Shown here: piece after piece, positions 20,341 through 30,396 of the stretch | How the letters are laid out: the number at the start of each line of letters is the position of its first letter | Numbering within the stretch: the first letter of the stretch is position 1 | Translations under genes and position numbers: made by a program | Source: Acinetobacter lactucae | GTDB lineage: Bacteria; Pseudomonadota; Gammaproteobacteria; Pseudomonadales; Moraxellaceae | Length of the DNA stretch: 64,000 nt | Direction of reading: 5' to 3' | NCBI RefSeq assembly: GCF_001605885.1 | Contig: NZ_LRPE01000038.1 | Span: forward strand, 37,102 to 101,101 | Notes under the pieces: generated by a model | Told to the model about the DNA's origin: nothing | Databases searched by the model: none | What the model saw: only the letters and a program-made list of their open reading frames with translations

Positions 20341-20470
20341 CAGCAGCATCCTTTTTCAATTCTTTTGTAATTTTTGTGCCGTGTCGCCACACGATTAAAT
20401 TGTGATCCATCTTTCATAAATCTACCGTTTTTTGAAAAAAATACAAAACCGTTTATCTGTTTTCAGCACA

Positions 20471-20499
20471 TTAATTTCGAGGCATTTTTTTGCTACAAT
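20471..20499 (+). promoter_or_regulatory. Candidate sigma-70 promoter of valS
   Basis: An extended -10, TG-C-TACAAT (hexamer 20494-20499), with TTAATT (20471-20476) at 17 nt spacing, 37 nt before the valS ATG. Confidence 0.5.
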
Positions 20500-20536
20500 A
20501 GATGCAATTTTTTATGCATATTCGATCTAAGCTACT

Positions 20537-23434
20537 ATGACTGACGCTCAAACCGCTCAAAATATTGCAACCACATACGATCCAACCGAGATCGAAAAGA
20601 AGTGGTACAAAACGTGGGAAGAACAAGGTTACTTTAAACCTTCTGGTCACGGTGAATCATTCTGTATCATGATTCCGCCACCAAACGTCACTGGTAGTTT
20701 GCACATGGGCCATGGTTTTAACAATGCCATTATGGATGCCCTCACCCGTTATAACCGCATGATGGGTAAAAACACTTTGTGGCAACCAGGTACAGACCAT
20801 GCTGGTATTGCAACGCAAATGGTTGTTGAGCGTCAACTTGGCTTACAAGGCGTAACTCGTCACGACTTAGGCCGTGAAAAGTTCATCGAAAAAGTTTGGG
20901 AATGGAAAGAACAATCTGGCGGCACGATCACTAAACAAATTCGTCGCTTAGGTTCTTCGGTAGACTGGTCACGTGAACGCTTCACGATGGACGAAGGTTT
21001 ATCAAACGCAGTTAAAGAAGTATTCGTTCGTTTACATGAAGACGGTTTAATTTACCGTGGTAAGCGTCTTGTAAACTGGGACCCTAAACTTCAAACAGCA
21101 CTTTCTGACCTTGAAGTAGAAAGCAAAGAAGAAAAAGGCTCACTTTGGCATTTTAAATATTTCTTTGAAGACAAATCAGTTAAAACTCAAGACGGCAAAG
21201 ACTATTTAGTCGTTGCAACAACTCGTCCTGAAACTTTACTTGGTGATACTGCGGTTGCTGTTCACCCTGAAGATGAGCGTTATGCACACCTTGTTGGTAA
21301 AAATATTGTATTGCCAATCACAGGTCGTTTAATTCCGATCGTTGCCGACGACTACGTTGAAAAAGACTTCGGTACTGGCTGTGTAAAAATCACCCCTGCT
21401 CATGACTTCAATGACTATGACCTAGGTAAACGTAATAGCTTGCCAATCATTAATATCTTCAACAAAAACGCCGAAGTTTTAGGTGAGTTTGAATATATTG
21501 CAAAAGCTGGCGAACAAATTTCTAAAACGATTACTGCACCTGCGGACTATGCTGGTTTAGAGCGTTTTGAAGCACGTAAAAAATTAGTTGCTCAAGCTGA
21601 AGCGGAAAGCTGGTTAGATCAAATCCAACCGTATGATTTAAAAGCTCCACGCGGCGACCGTTCAGGCGTGATCATTGAGCCATTACTGACTGACCAATGG
21701 TATGTAAAAATTGCGCCTCTTGCTGAGCCTGCAATTGAAGCGGTTCAAGATGGCCGTATTAAGTTTGTTCCAGAGCAGTACAGCAACATGTACATGGCAT
21801 GGATGCGTGACATTCAAGACTGGTGTATTTCACGTCAGCTTTGGTGGGGTCATCGTATTCCAGCTTGGTACGATGCGAATGGCAACATCTATGTAGGTCG
21901 TAACGAAGAAGAAGTACGCGCGAAAAATAACATCGCTGCTGACGTTGAACTTAAACAAGATGAAGATGTTCTTGATACATGGTTCTCATCTGCACTTTGG
22001 ACATTCTCAACTTTAGGTTGGACAGGCGACGCACAAAAAGACGTAGCGAATGATTTCTTAAAAACCTTCCACCCAACAGATGTGTTGGTAACTGGTTTTG
22101 ACATCATTTTCTTCTGGGTTGCCCGCATGATCATGATGACCCTACACTTCATGAAAAATGAAGATGGTTCATCGCAAGTTCCATTTAAGACTGTTTACGT
22201 TCACGGCTTGGTACGTGATGGTGAAGGTCAAAAAATGTCGAAGTCTAAAGGTAACGTACTTGACCCATTAGACTTGATTGACGGTATTGATTTAGAAAGC
22301 TTAGTTGCAAAACGTACAACTGGCTTAATGAACCCGAAAGACGCTGCGAAGATTGAAAAATCAACACGTAAAGAGTTCCCAGAAGGTATTAATGCTTATG
22401 GTACTGACGCAGTTCGTTTCACGTTCTGTGCGCTTGCAAACACTGGTCGTGACATTAAGTTCGATTTAAAACGTGTTGAAGGCTACCGTAACTTCTGTAA
22501 CAAAATCTGGAACGCAACTCGTTTCGTTCTCATGAATGTTGAAGGTCAAACTGTTGGTCAAGAAGCGCGTCCTGATCTATGGGAACTTCCAGAACAATGG
22601 ATTATGAGCCGTCTGCAAAAAGCTGAAGCTGCTGTACATCAAGCATTTGCAACGTATCGTTTAGACCTTGCTGCTCAAGCGATTTACGACTTTATCTGGA
22701 ATGAGTACTGTGACTGGTACGTTGAGTTAACTAAACCAGTTCTGAACGATGCAGAAGTTTCTGAAGAGCGTAAAGCTGAAGTACGTCGTGTATTGCTTGC
22801 TGTAATGGAAGCTTCTTTACGTTTGGCTCATCCGTTAATGCCGTATTTGACAGAAGAAATCTGGCAAACGCTTGCACCAATGCTTGGTCAAGGCGGCCCA
22901 ACGATTATGACTGCTCAATACCCTATTCCTGAGCAAGCAAAAATCAATGAACAAGCTGAAGCAGATATGCAATGGCTTCAAGGCTTGATTGGTGCAGTAC
23001 GTAACATTCGTGGTGAGTTAGGGCTAGGTAATGCGCGCTTGTTGCCAGTATTACTTCAAAACACGTCTGACGCTGAACGTGAACAAATTATTCGTATTGA
23101 AGCATTGTTCAAAGCATTGGCTAAAGTTGAAAGTATTGAGTTCTTGAATAAAGACCAAGAGCCACCTTTGTCTTGCTCTAGCGTTGTGAGCCATGCATCG
23201 GTATTTGTACCAATGAAAGGCTTAATTGACCCTAAAGCTGAGCTTGCTCGTTTGCAAAAAGATTTAGATAAAATCCAAAAGCAACACGACCAAATCGCGG
23301 GCAAACTTGCAAATGAAGGCTTTGTGTCTAAAGCGCCAGCAGCGGTGGTTGAAGGTGAAAAAGCAAAGCTTGCTGAGTTTGCTGCGCAGTTAGAGAAAGT
23401 TAAAGCGAATATGGAGCAGATTGCTGCGCTTTGA
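20537..23434 (+). CDS. valS: Valyl-tRNA synthetase
   Basis: A 965-residue class Ia synthetase. The HIGH-type motif is [13 protein letters not shown] near residue 51, and KMSKSKGN marks the second ATP-binding loop. The large CP1 editing domain lies between them ([19 protein letters not shown]). The C-terminal coiled coil ([19 protein letters not shown]...) is typical. The sequence is intact and of normal length. The gene is convergent with an MFS gene, and their 3' ends share a hairpin. Confidence 0.97.
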   Translation: MTDAQTAQNIATTYDPTEIEKKWYKTWEEQGYFKPSGHGESFCIMIPPPNVTGSLHMGHGFNNAIMDALTRYNRMMGKNTLWQPGTDHAGIATQMVVERQLGLQGVTRHDLGREKFIEKVWEWKEQSGGTITKQIRRLGSSVDWSRERFTMDEGLSNAVKEVFVRLHEDGLIYRGKRLVNWDPKLQTALSDLEVESKEEKGSLWHFKYFFEDKSVKTQDGKDYLVVATTRPETLLGDTAVAVHPEDERYAHLVGKNIVLPITGRLIPIVADDYVEKDFGTGCVKITPAHDFNDYDLGKRNSLPIINIFNKNAEVLGEFEYIAKAGEQISKTITAPADYAGLERFEARKKLVAQAEAESWLDQIQPYDLKAPRGDRSGVIIEPLLTDQWYVKIAPLAEPAIEAVQDGRIKFVPEQYSNMYMAWMRDIQDWCISRQLWWGHRIPAWYDANGNIYVGRNEEEVRAKNNIAADVELKQDEDVLDTWFSSALWTFSTLGWTGDAQKDVANDFLKTFHPTDVLVTGFDIIFFWVARMIMMTLHFMKNEDGSSQVPFKTVYVHGLVRDGEGQKMSKSKGNVLDPLDLIDGIDLESLVAKRTTGLMNPKDAAKIEKSTRKEFPEGINAYGTDAVRFTFCALANTGRDIKFDLKRVEGYRNFCNKIWNATRFVLMNVEGQTVGQEARPDLWELPEQWIMSRLQKAEAAVHQAFATYRLDLAAQAIYDFIWNEYCDWYVELTKPVLNDAEVSEERKAEVRRVLLAVMEASLRLAHPLMPYLTEEIWQTLAPMLGQGGPTIMTAQYPIPEQAKINEQAEADMQWLQGLIGAVRNIRGELGLGNARLLPVLLQNTSDAEREQIIRIEALFKALAKVESIEFLNKDQEPPLSCSSVVSHASVFVPMKGLIDPKAELARLQKDLDKIQKQHDQIAGKLANEGFVSKAPAAVVEGEKAKLAEFAAQLEKVKANMEQIAAL

Positions 23435-23452
23435 TGCAGTGATTTGATGTAG

Positions 23453-23478
23453 AAAATCCCCTCACTTGAGGGGATTTT
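23453..23478. terminator. Terminator of valS overlapping the MFS stop codon
   Basis: A 12-bp stem (AAAATCCCCTCA with its complement) and T run after valS. The same bases encode the last residues (N-P-L-K) and the TGA of the convergent MFS gene. Confidence 0.85.
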
Positions 23479-24667
23479 TATTGTGATTAATAAATATTAA
23501 AATGGCCGCAATACAAGCTAATACACTTCCAAAAAATAGATTCAACCCGCTTCCAAAAGCATCAAAAATTAGCCCACCTAAAAAAGCTCCTAATCCTATT
23601 GATAAATTAAACATAGTAATATTAAGTGCAGATGCTAATTCAATATGCATAGGAGCTGAACGAATCATCCAAGTCATTAATGATATTGAAACCCCACCAT
23701 ATGAAAGCCCCCAAATTAAAAGTAACACTAGACTAAGGAACTTAGAATCACCGAAAAACATAAATAAAAATAATGTACTACCCAATAATAAAGCAATGAT
23801 AAACAATGTTTGCCAAAGAAATTTTTGAATACTAAATCCTAAAATAAAATTACCTAGAATTCCAAAAACACCATAAATTAGTAATAAAGCTCCAATAGAA
23901 GAATCAGAGAAATGGGCCATTTCTTGTAGTAGCGGACGTATAAAAGTATATGCTGAAAAATGCCCTGTAACTATAAATAAGGTCATCCCTAGCCCAACGA
24001 CAATATTTGTTTTTTTTAATACAACTAAAGTATCTCTCCATGTACTCGTTTGTTGAACCGTAAGAGGTGGTAATGACCAAAATAGCATTAAAAATACTAT
24101 TGCAACTAACATCGATATACTAATAAATGCCATCCTCCATCCAAATAAATCCCCTAGATAAACTCCCATTGGCACACCCAATACCGAAGCTGCTGCAACA
24201 CCACTAAAAATAAGTGAAGTGGCGAGTCCAACTTGTGCAGTTGGAACTAAACGAACTGCAATACTTCCTGCTAGGGACCATATTCCCCCCATAGAAATTC
24301 CAAATAATACTCGGGCCAGCAACAACCAATGAAATGCATTAGCCATTGCAAAAACTAATGTTGAAATAAACAATAACAACATAAATAAAAGAATTAATTT
24401 ACGACAAGTAATGCGGTTAAATACTAAAATGACACATGGTGCAGTAATTGCAGCAACTAAAGATGGAGTAGAAACAATAAGACTCATGCTTCCTAATTGT
24501 TGTTGCATACTTTTTGCAATAGGTGTTAATAATCCAATAGGTAGCATTTCTACACTAACTACAATAAAAATCGCCAAAGCAACAGCTATAACTGCTAACC
24601 AAGCATGCAAACCAGCTTGAGATTTTTGTTCATTAAGAATGGGGGTTTTCATATTGAGCGGGTACAT
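23462..24667 (-). CDS. MFS drug/sugar efflux transporter (SotB/AraJ-like)
   Basis: About 401 residues with 12 hydrophobic segments. The pattern VEMLPIGLLTPIAKSM followed by GSMSLIVSTPSLVAAITAPCV is that of the SotB/YdeA/AraJ sugar-or-drug exporter group of the DHA1 family. The motif A region reads NRITCRKLI. The start is uncertain: TTG 24670, ATG 24667 and ATG 24652 are in frame and none has a good ribosome site. The gene looks A+T-richer than its neighbours by eye. It is divergent from a LysR gene that probably controls it. Confidence 0.8.
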   Translation of the reverse strand: MYPLNMKTPILNEQKSQAGLHAWLAVIAVALAIFIVVSVEMLPIGLLTPIAKSMQQQLGSMSLIVSTPSLVAAITAPCVILVFNRITCRKLILLFMLLLFISTLVFAMANAFHWLLLARVLFGISMGGIWSLAGSIAVRLVPTAQVGLATSLIFSGVAAASVLGVPMGVYLGDLFGWRMAFISISMLVAIVFLMLFWSLPPLTVQQTSTWRDTLVVLKKTNIVVGLGMTLFIVTGHFSAYTFIRPLLQEMAHFSDSSIGALLLIYGVFGILGNFILGFSIQKFLWQTLFIIALLLGSTLFLFMFFGDSKFLSLVLLLIWGLSYGGVSISLMTWMIRSAPMHIELASALNITMFNLSIGLGAFLGGLIFDAFGSGLNLFFGSVLACIAAILIFINHNKNPLK

Positions 24668-24748
24668 CAAATATAATGTTGTACTAAAATATACTTACCC
24701 CCCTGTACTTGATAAACTCCATTTGAGTGCCAGCAATGGGGAATAAAA

Positions 24749-25687
24749 GTGGTTAATCTCGCTATAACAGAGATGACTAATTTATCTGACCTTTTAATTT
24801 TTGTACGTGTCGTAGAAACTGGGAGCTTTACCGCTGCAGCTGACTCTCTTAATTTGTCACGCTCAGCAATAGGTAAATGTATTCAACGCCTAGAATATAG
24901 GTTCCACACCCGTTTAATTTATCGTACTACACGCACCTTGAGCTTAAGTGACGAGGGGCATCTATTCTATGAGTACGCACAACGCATATTACAAGAAGTT
25001 GAAGAAACTGAAACCTTGATTATGACACGCACTCAAAAGCTGAAGGGACGTTTACGTCTTACAGTACCTGTTGCTTTTGGTCGAGTTTATATGATGCCAA
25101 TCATATTAGATTTTTTAAATGTATATGCTGAAATCGAGATTGAAGTAATTTTTTCTGATGAGTTTCAAGATTTAATACATGATGGCATAGACGTTGCGAT
25201 ACGATTTGGGCAACATGTGAGCAGCAATCTAGTTCAACAAAAATTAGCCAGCCATTGGTTAATCACTTGTGCTAGCCCTAGCTATCTGAAAGAAAAAGGT
25301 AAACCATACAAAATAGAAGATCTACAGCAACATCAAAATCTTATTTATTTACATCAAGGCCATCAAACACCTTGGCGTTTTCATATTGAAGGAAATAATA
25401 TTGACTATGTAGCACAAGGTAGAATTCGCTTATACGATGTTGAATCACTACGCGATGCGGCACTAAATAATTTTGGTATTATCCAAGTGGGTGCTTATCT
25501 TGTTACCAATGACATTTATCAAGGAACACTTGTACCAGTCTTGGAGGATATTGCACCAATACAACACTCGATCTATGCTGTATATCCATCAAAAAGACAT
25601 ATTTCCCCAAAAGTAAAAGCTTTAATCGAATTTATTCGGTGTTACTGGCAAAAACAACCACCAAGTTGGGAAAATCCTGAAAGCTAG
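24749..25687 (+). CDS. LysR-family transcriptional regulator (paired with MFS exporter)
   Basis: A 312-residue regulator. The helix-turn-helix is SFTAAADSLNLSRSAIGKCIQRLEYRFHTRLIYRTTRTLSLSDEG, with the effector-binding fold beginning at RGRLRLTVPVAFG-type sequence (KGRLRLTVPVAFGRV). The start is GTG at 24749, with GGGG about 8 nt upstream. An internal ATG at 24773 (MTNLSDLL) is the alternative. It is transcribed divergently from the MFS gene across about 80 nt containing two TGTACT motifs, possible half-sites. The inducer is unknown. Confidence 0.85.
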   Translation: MVNLAITEMTNLSDLLIFVRVVETGSFTAAADSLNLSRSAIGKCIQRLEYRFHTRLIYRTTRTLSLSDEGHLFYEYAQRILQEVEETETLIMTRTQKLKGRLRLTVPVAFGRVYMMPIILDFLNVYAEIEIEVIFSDEFQDLIHDGIDVAIRFGQHVSSNLVQQKLASHWLITCASPSYLKEKGKPYKIEDLQQHQNLIYLHQGHQTPWRFHIEGNNIDYVAQGRIRLYDVESLRDAALNNFGIIQVGAYLVTNDIYQGTLVPVLEDIAPIQHSIYAVYPSKRHISPKVKALIEFIRCYWQKQPPSWENPES

Positions 25688-25733
25688 TCATTACTGTCAT
25701 CAGCTAGCTATCTCGATAAGATTATCTAATAAA

Positions 25734-26750
25734 TCAAAGCACCCCATGCCCCAATAACATCTCTACCCCACTCATCTTTTTCATATGCTTTAAACGTTCC
25801 TTTTCCCACTTCACCTGCTGCTTTAGCTCAGCACAGTCAGCATCTACAGCTTTATAAATATCACTAATGTGTACATGTTCTGCTTTCACATTCTTCGCTA
25901 ACTGAAAAGAATCCAAAATCTCAGCAATTTGACTTTCAAGCTGCTGACTTTGTGCATCCAAAGCAAGTTTATAAAACCTCAATTGCTCGGCAGATAACTC
26001 TTTAGCACCTAGCCCCTTATTCTGTTCAAGCTGTAACTGGAGTTTGAGTAAATAAAACAAATCCTGCTTCTCGTAGGCCTGACTTGCTTGTTGGAACAGC
26101 TCAGTTTTTTCCTGTTTCTTTGTTTCATCTTGCTCACGGTCTGGGTGAATCATCGCGGCAATTTTTAAATAGACTGTTTTGAGTGACTGAGCTGCTATTT
26201 GCTCAGCTTGTTCACGTTTTTGTTGCTGTCTTTGCTGTTTGGCTTGTTCTCTTGCTTGTTGTTGCTCGGCAGCGTACCGTTCAAAGTCTTCTTCTGACTC
26301 TCCACTTTGCTCCGTACTTTCATCATATTCAAATTCTATTGACTGAGCTTTTTTATTCTTTTTTACAGACTCCCCCGCATGTTGCTGATAAAAGTTATCG
26401 ATCTGCTTTACTAACTCTAACTGTTCAGTAGATAACATTTTGGAGCGCTTCAACATTTGTGCAAGCTGGGCATTTTTTTCATTGAGTTGTTGCATGTCTG
26501 CTTTTGAAAACTCATGGCTATGCAACATATTCCAGAGTTGGTCCAACTGCTGAAATAAGACCTCATGCAAATCGCCATATACAGGCATCAGTTTTTGCCG
26601 AATGTGCTGTTGAATTTCAGCTTGTGCATTTTGCCATGTGCTTAGGCTAACTTTTTGCTGTTCTATTTTATCAATCAGGCGATTCAGTTTTTTCTGCTGT
26701 GCAGATGGTTCAGATCTTTGCTGCAAGCTGACTTTGAGATCAAAGGACAT
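25734..26750 (-). CDS. J-domain (DnaJ-like) protein
   Basis: About 338 residues from MSFDLKVSLQQ (26750), where GGTGG lies 6 nt upstream; a longer frame to 26807 is open but unlikely. The protein is highly charged and Gln-rich with long coiled coils. A J-domain core is visible in the middle: LKTVYLKIAAMIHPDREQDE followed by LFQQASQAYEKQDLFYLLKL. The HPD tripeptide that stimulates DnaK ATPase is intact. There is no Gly/Phe or zinc-finger region, so this is a class III J protein with an unknown client. Confidence 0.75.
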   Translation of the reverse strand: MSFDLKVSLQQRSEPSAQQKKLNRLIDKIEQQKVSLSTWQNAQAEIQQHIRQKLMPVYGDLHEVLFQQLDQLWNMLHSHEFSKADMQQLNEKNAQLAQMLKRSKMLSTEQLELVKQIDNFYQQHAGESVKKNKKAQSIEFEYDESTEQSGESEEDFERYAAEQQQAREQAKQQRQQQKREQAEQIAAQSLKTVYLKIAAMIHPDREQDETKKQEKTELFQQASQAYEKQDLFYLLKLQLQLEQNKGLGAKELSAEQLRFYKLALDAQSQQLESQIAEILDSFQLAKNVKAEHVHISDIYKAVDADCAELKQQVKWEKERLKHMKKMSGVEMLLGHGVL

Positions 26751-26846
26751 ACTCATCCACCCGAAAAAGAAAAAAGTGTAGCAATAATCAGATGAGGAAG
26801 GTAGCAAAGCATTCTTTAAATACGAGTCAGTCTAAAGATTTATATC

Positions 26847-27752
26847 TTAAGAAATCCACCAAATCACTAATGGCAAGGTTACGGCAGCACATAAAGTTTG
26901 AAAGCTAATCACGGCAGCCATAAGCTGACTATCACCACCCAAAACTTTGGTTAAAATGTATGAAGCAGAAGCCGTCGGTAGCGCAAAGAAAATGACTAAA
27001 ATCTGTGTTTGCAAACTTGGTAAACCGAACCACGTACAGACCATATAAGCCAAAGCAGGCACAGCTAAAAGTCGAGCAAAGGTGTCGGCTGCCAATACCA
27101 CAATGTCTTTTTTAATTCGTATAAACTGTAAAGCTGCACCCACACATAACAGGCCCAGTGGCAAACTAGACACTGAAAAAAGCTTAATAAACTGAGTAAA
27201 GCCTTCCCAAATCGGGATGTGAAGTACATTGACTACCGCCCCCACTACACACGATGCAATTAAAGGATTTTTAAGGAGTGCAATCAAAACAGGTTTAATT
27301 GCCATGTGTTCTTTGGAGGTTAGAGCAAGCACCGAAATAACGTTTACCAGTGGAATGCAAAGTGCTAATAAAATTGCCAGTATTGCCATTCCTTCACTTT
27401 TAAAAAGAGAAGTCACTAAAGCCAGACCAATATAGGTATTAAAGCGAACCATACTTTGTACGTGCACACCAAAACGTGCAGGCGGTATGTGCCAAAACAT
27501 TCGAAGTATGTATAAAAAGGCGGTCACTGCTAAAACCACAATCAACATTGCAATAATGGCTGTACTCAAACTTTGTAAGTCAATTTTTGCGGTCGATAGC
27601 GTACTGAAAAGCAAAGCGGGAAATAGAATATAGTAATTCAGCTTCTCTGCCCCAGCCCAAAACTCATCGCTAAAAAAACGATATTTTTTAAACAGGTACC
27701 CTGATGCAATTAATGCAACTAAAGGAAAAAGAGATAAAACAATGCTATTCAT
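26847..27752 (-). CDS. AEC-family transporter (auxin efflux carrier superfamily)
   Basis: A 301-residue membrane protein with about ten helices in two halves, starting MNSIVLSLFPLVALIASGYLFKKYRFFSDEFWAGAEKLNYYILFPALLFSTLS, the typical AEC N-terminus. Relatives move malate, malonate or other carboxylates; the substrate here cannot be told. It is divergent from a LysR gene 117 nt away, with an inverted repeat in between, so that regulator probably controls it. Confidence 0.85.
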   Translation of the reverse strand: MNSIVLSLFPLVALIASGYLFKKYRFFSDEFWAGAEKLNYYILFPALLFSTLSTAKIDLQSLSTAIIAMLIVVLAVTAFLYILRMFWHIPPARFGVHVQSMVRFNTYIGLALVTSLFKSEGMAILAILLALCIPLVNVISVLALTSKEHMAIKPVLIALLKNPLIASCVVGAVVNVLHIPIWEGFTQFIKLFSVSSLPLGLLCVGAALQFIRIKKDIVVLAADTFARLLAVPALAYMVCTWFGLPSLQTQILVIFFALPTASASYILTKVLGGDSQLMAAVISFQTLCAAVTLPLVIWWIS

Positions 27753-27826
27753 TTCTTTACTCGAGTTTTGTTGAGGCTTGCTATTTTTGGCAATGACCTT
27801 GGCTTACTCATATATTAAAGATAATG

Positions 27827-27850
27827 AAAACTCATGATAAAATGAGTTTT
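27827..27850. promoter_or_regulatory. Inverted repeat between AEC transporter and LysR genes
   Basis: A 9-bp dyad, AAAACTCAT with ATGAGTTTT, with a 6-nt spacer and a further ACTCAT at 27852. It lies 20 nt before the LysR start, where an autoregulatory LysR operator would be expected. Confidence 0.5.
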
Positions 27851-27869
27851 TACTCATAACAAATACAAC

Positions 27870-28754
27870 ATGACATTTACCCAGCTTGAAATTTTTGCAC
27901 TCATTGCTGAACTAAAAAGCTTTACTGCTACAGCAGAAAAGCTGGGAATTTCACAGTCGGCTGTTTCTCATGCGCTTAAATCATTAGAACAACAATGGGG
28001 CATTAACCTGATTTCAAGATCCCAAAGTGATATTGAGCTCACCCCCACAGGTCAACAGCTTCTTACGCATGTAAAAGAGTTATTGAGTATTTCCAACACG
28101 TTAGAAAAAGAAGTAGCTGCTATCCACGGTTTAAATGAAGGCACATTACGTATTGGATCTTTTGGGGCTTCGTCCTCTATTTATCTATTGCCTGAAATTT
28201 TAGAAACCTTTCGGCAGCGCTACCCTAAAATCGAGATTTATATTGATGAAGGTGAAGATAAAGAAGTTGCTCAGTGGTTATTAGAACGGCGCATTGAGGT
28301 TGGTTTTTTAATTATGCCCGATGAGCGCTTCGATACATTCCCCTTAATTGAAGACCGTTTTGTTGCCCTAATTCCAAATGGTTACCCACTCGCAGAGCAG
28401 CTCTATATTGATCCAGCACAACTAGAAAACAGCCCTTTTATTATGACAATGGCGGGTAGTCGACATCAGGTCGAATTAATTTTAAAAAACTTTAATGTGA
28501 AACCAGACATCAAATTTTATGTTTCACAAATTTTAAGTATCGTGAGTATGGTTCACAATCAATTAGGAGTTTCGATTGTCTCTGATATGGTCATCACCAA
28601 AGAGTTGCTCGCGCTCTATCCAAACGTAGTCAAACGCCCGTTTAAACCGAACCTTAAACGTTCTATTGGTCTCGCAGTCAAGAATAAAAAGCACATGAGC
28701 CCCGCTGCGAAAGCATTTATTGAGGTTGCCCAATCAGTTTGGTCAGATCATTAA
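27870..28754 (+). CDS. LysR-family transcriptional regulator (paired with AEC transporter)
   Basis: A 294-residue regulator. Residues 1-60 are the winged helix (MTFTQLEIFALIAELKSFTATAEKLGISQSAVSHALKSLEQ), and the effector domain begins near LRIGSFGASSSIYLLPEIL. The second half contains EDRFVALIPNGYPLA and SQILSIVSMVHNQLGVSIVSD, the usual CysB/CynR-type regulatory fold. Divergent from an AEC transporter. The ligand is unknown, probably a small carboxylate transported by its partner (inference). Confidence 0.87.
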   Translation: MTFTQLEIFALIAELKSFTATAEKLGISQSAVSHALKSLEQQWGINLISRSQSDIELTPTGQQLLTHVKELLSISNTLEKEVAAIHGLNEGTLRIGSFGASSSIYLLPEILETFRQRYPKIEIYIDEGEDKEVAQWLLERRIEVGFLIMPDERFDTFPLIEDRFVALIPNGYPLAEQLYIDPAQLENSPFIMTMAGSRHQVELILKNFNVKPDIKFYVSQILSIVSMVHNQLGVSIVSDMVITKELLALYPNVVKRPFKPNLKRSIGLAVKNKKHMSPAAKAFIEVAQSVWSDH

Positions 28755-28870
28755 ATGATTACAGATAATTTTTAGGAATTTTATAACGAACTTTTTCAGG
28801 TCAATTTTCAAGCACATTAGATGACTTTTAACGTAAAAAGCGCCATTACTGCCCCATCCTGACCAAATCA

Positions 28871-28927
28871 GCGCACCATTTATCGCCAAAAACTATTTAT
28901 TTAATCCAAATTGGTGCGCTTATTGCA
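28871..28927 (+). promoter_or_regulatory. Candidate sigma-54 promoter of amt with flanking inverted repeat
   Basis: TGGTGCGCTTATTGCA at 28912-28927 has GG and GC exactly 10 nt apart and matches 10 of 12 defined positions of the -24/-12 consensus. GCGCACCA at 28871-28878 is the exact complement of TGGTGCGC at 28912-28919; these resemble single NtrC half-sites. The amt start is 100 nt downstream of the -12 element. Confidence 0.55.
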
Positions 28928-29026
28928 TATTCACTTTTATGCAATTGAGTTTGTTTCGACAAACTTAGGTTTTTAGATTCCTTAAATCTATTTTGGTGCA
29001 ATTTACAGTCCCAGATTTGTTCCAAA

Positions 29027-30244
29027 ATGGAATTTAGCACTTTTTTCGAGCATGCTATGCAAAATGTAGATCTATTTTTCTTAGTACTTGGTGCAGTTTT
29101 GGTTCTTGCCATGCACGCAGGTTTTGCATTCTTGGAACTTGGTACGGTTCGCCATAAAAATCAGGTGAACGCACTGAGTAAAATTCTGACTGACTTTGCC
29201 CTCTCTGCAATCGCATATTTTTTTGTTGGCTATTACATTTCCTATGGTCAGCACTTCTTCCATGATGGTACGGTTTTATCAAGTGATCATGGCTACAACC
29301 TGATGCGTTGCTTCTTTTTGCTCACTTTTGCTGCGGCAATTCCCGCCATTATTTCGGGTGGTATTGCAGAACGCGCAAAAATGCGTTCACAAGCAATTGC
29401 GACACTTGCTTTAGTGGCGCTGGTTTATCCGTTTTTTGAAGGCATGGTCTGGAATGGCAACTACGGTTTGCAAAAGTGGTTAGAAACAACCTTCGGTGCA
29501 GCTTTTCATGATTTTGCCGGTTCAGTCGTAGTACATGCTATGGGCGGTTGGATTGCACTTGCAGCCGTGATTTTATTGGGTGCACGTTCTGGTCGTTATA
29601 AGAAAGATGGTCGTGTAAGTGCTCACCCGCCGTCTTCTATTCCCTTTTTGGCGCTTGGTTCATGGATTTTAATTGTTGGCTGGTTTGGCTTTAACGTGAT
29701 GAGTGCTCAGCGTGTTGATGCGATTTCTGGTCTGGTTGCCATTAACTCACTCATGGCAATGGTCGGCGGCACCATTACAGCAAATGCGATTGGAAAAAAT
29801 GACCCTGGTTTCTTACATAACGGCCCACTTGCAGGCTTAGTTGCGATCTGTGCAGGCTCTGACATTGTTCACCCAATTAGTGCGCTTGTTATTGGTGGTG
29901 CAGCTGGTGCAATGTTTGTATATCTATTCACTTATACTCAAAACAAACTCAAAGTTGACGATGTGTTAGGTGTATGGCCTTTGCACGGCGTATGCGGTGC
30001 ATTTGGTGGTATTGCAGTAGGTTTATTTGGTCAACAATGGCTTGGTGGTTTAGGCGGTGTCTCATTCATCTCTCAACTCATCGGGACAGCGCTCGCGATT
30101 GCCATTGCACTTGCTGGTGGCTTTATTGTTTATGGCTTACTGAAAGCGACCATTGGTATTCGTCTATCTCAAGAAGATGAGTTCCGTGGTGCAGATTTGT
30201 CTATTCATAAAATTTCGGCAAACTCTGAAGAAGGTATGTTTTAA
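29027..30244 (+). CDS. amt: Ammonium transporter (Amt family)
   Basis: A 405-residue inner-membrane ammonium channel with 11 hydrophobic segments. Family signatures are visible: FAFLELGTVRHKNQVNALSKIL, ISGGIAERAKM, FHDFAGSVVVHAMGGWIALA with its pore His, and the second pore His in the VWPLHGVCGAFGGIAVGLFG segment. No glnK is adjacent, unlike the usual glnK-amtB pair. The start at 29027 lacks a strong ribosome site; MQNVDLFF at 29057 is possible. A sigma-54 promoter candidate upstream fits nitrogen-limited expression. Confidence 0.93.
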   Translation: MEFSTFFEHAMQNVDLFFLVLGAVLVLAMHAGFAFLELGTVRHKNQVNALSKILTDFALSAIAYFFVGYYISYGQHFFHDGTVLSSDHGYNLMRCFFLLTFAAAIPAIISGGIAERAKMRSQAIATLALVALVYPFFEGMVWNGNYGLQKWLETTFGAAFHDFAGSVVVHAMGGWIALAAVILLGARSGRYKKDGRVSAHPPSSIPFLALGSWILIVGWFGFNVMSAQRVDAISGLVAINSLMAMVGGTITANAIGKNDPGFLHNGPLAGLVAICAGSDIVHPISALVIGGAAGAMFVYLFTYTQNKLKVDDVLGVWPLHGVCGAFGGIAVGLFGQQWLGGLGGVSFISQLIGTALAIAIALAGGFIVYGLLKATIGIRLSQEDEFRGADLSIHKISANSEEGMF

Positions 30245-30261
30245 TACTTTCTAATGTGCCC

Positions 30262-30287
30262 AAAGCGACGATACTTCTCGTCGCTTT
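30262..30287 (+). terminator. Terminator of amt
   Basis: A 10-bp stem (AAAGCGACGA with TCGTCGCTTT), 6-nt loop and T run, 18 nt after the amt stop. Confidence 0.92.
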
Positions 30288-30328
30288 TTTATTTTTTAAG
30301 GAAAATTGGTCCCCTTTCTTCTGTATGG

Positions 30329-30345
30329 TTTAAGAGCAATTTAAG
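30329..30345 (+). promoter_or_regulatory. PmrA box upstream of the PAP2 phosphatase gene
   Basis: TTTAAG-AGCAA-TTTAAG is a perfect match to the PmrA consensus YTTAAK-N5-YTTAAK known from enterobacteria. A -10-like TGTAAT begins 10 nt after it. The gene starts 51 nt downstream. The same arrangement stands in front of pmrC. Confidence 0.75.
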
Positions 30346-30396
30346 TTTAATTTTATGTAATTAGTTGTATCCATTGTCGATTGATATTGCATCAGA

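Noticed and set aside
24680..24712. Repeated TGTACT motifs between the MFS and LysR genes as a firm operator.
   Set aside because: Only six bases long and not symmetric enough to call, so mentioned only in the gene entry.
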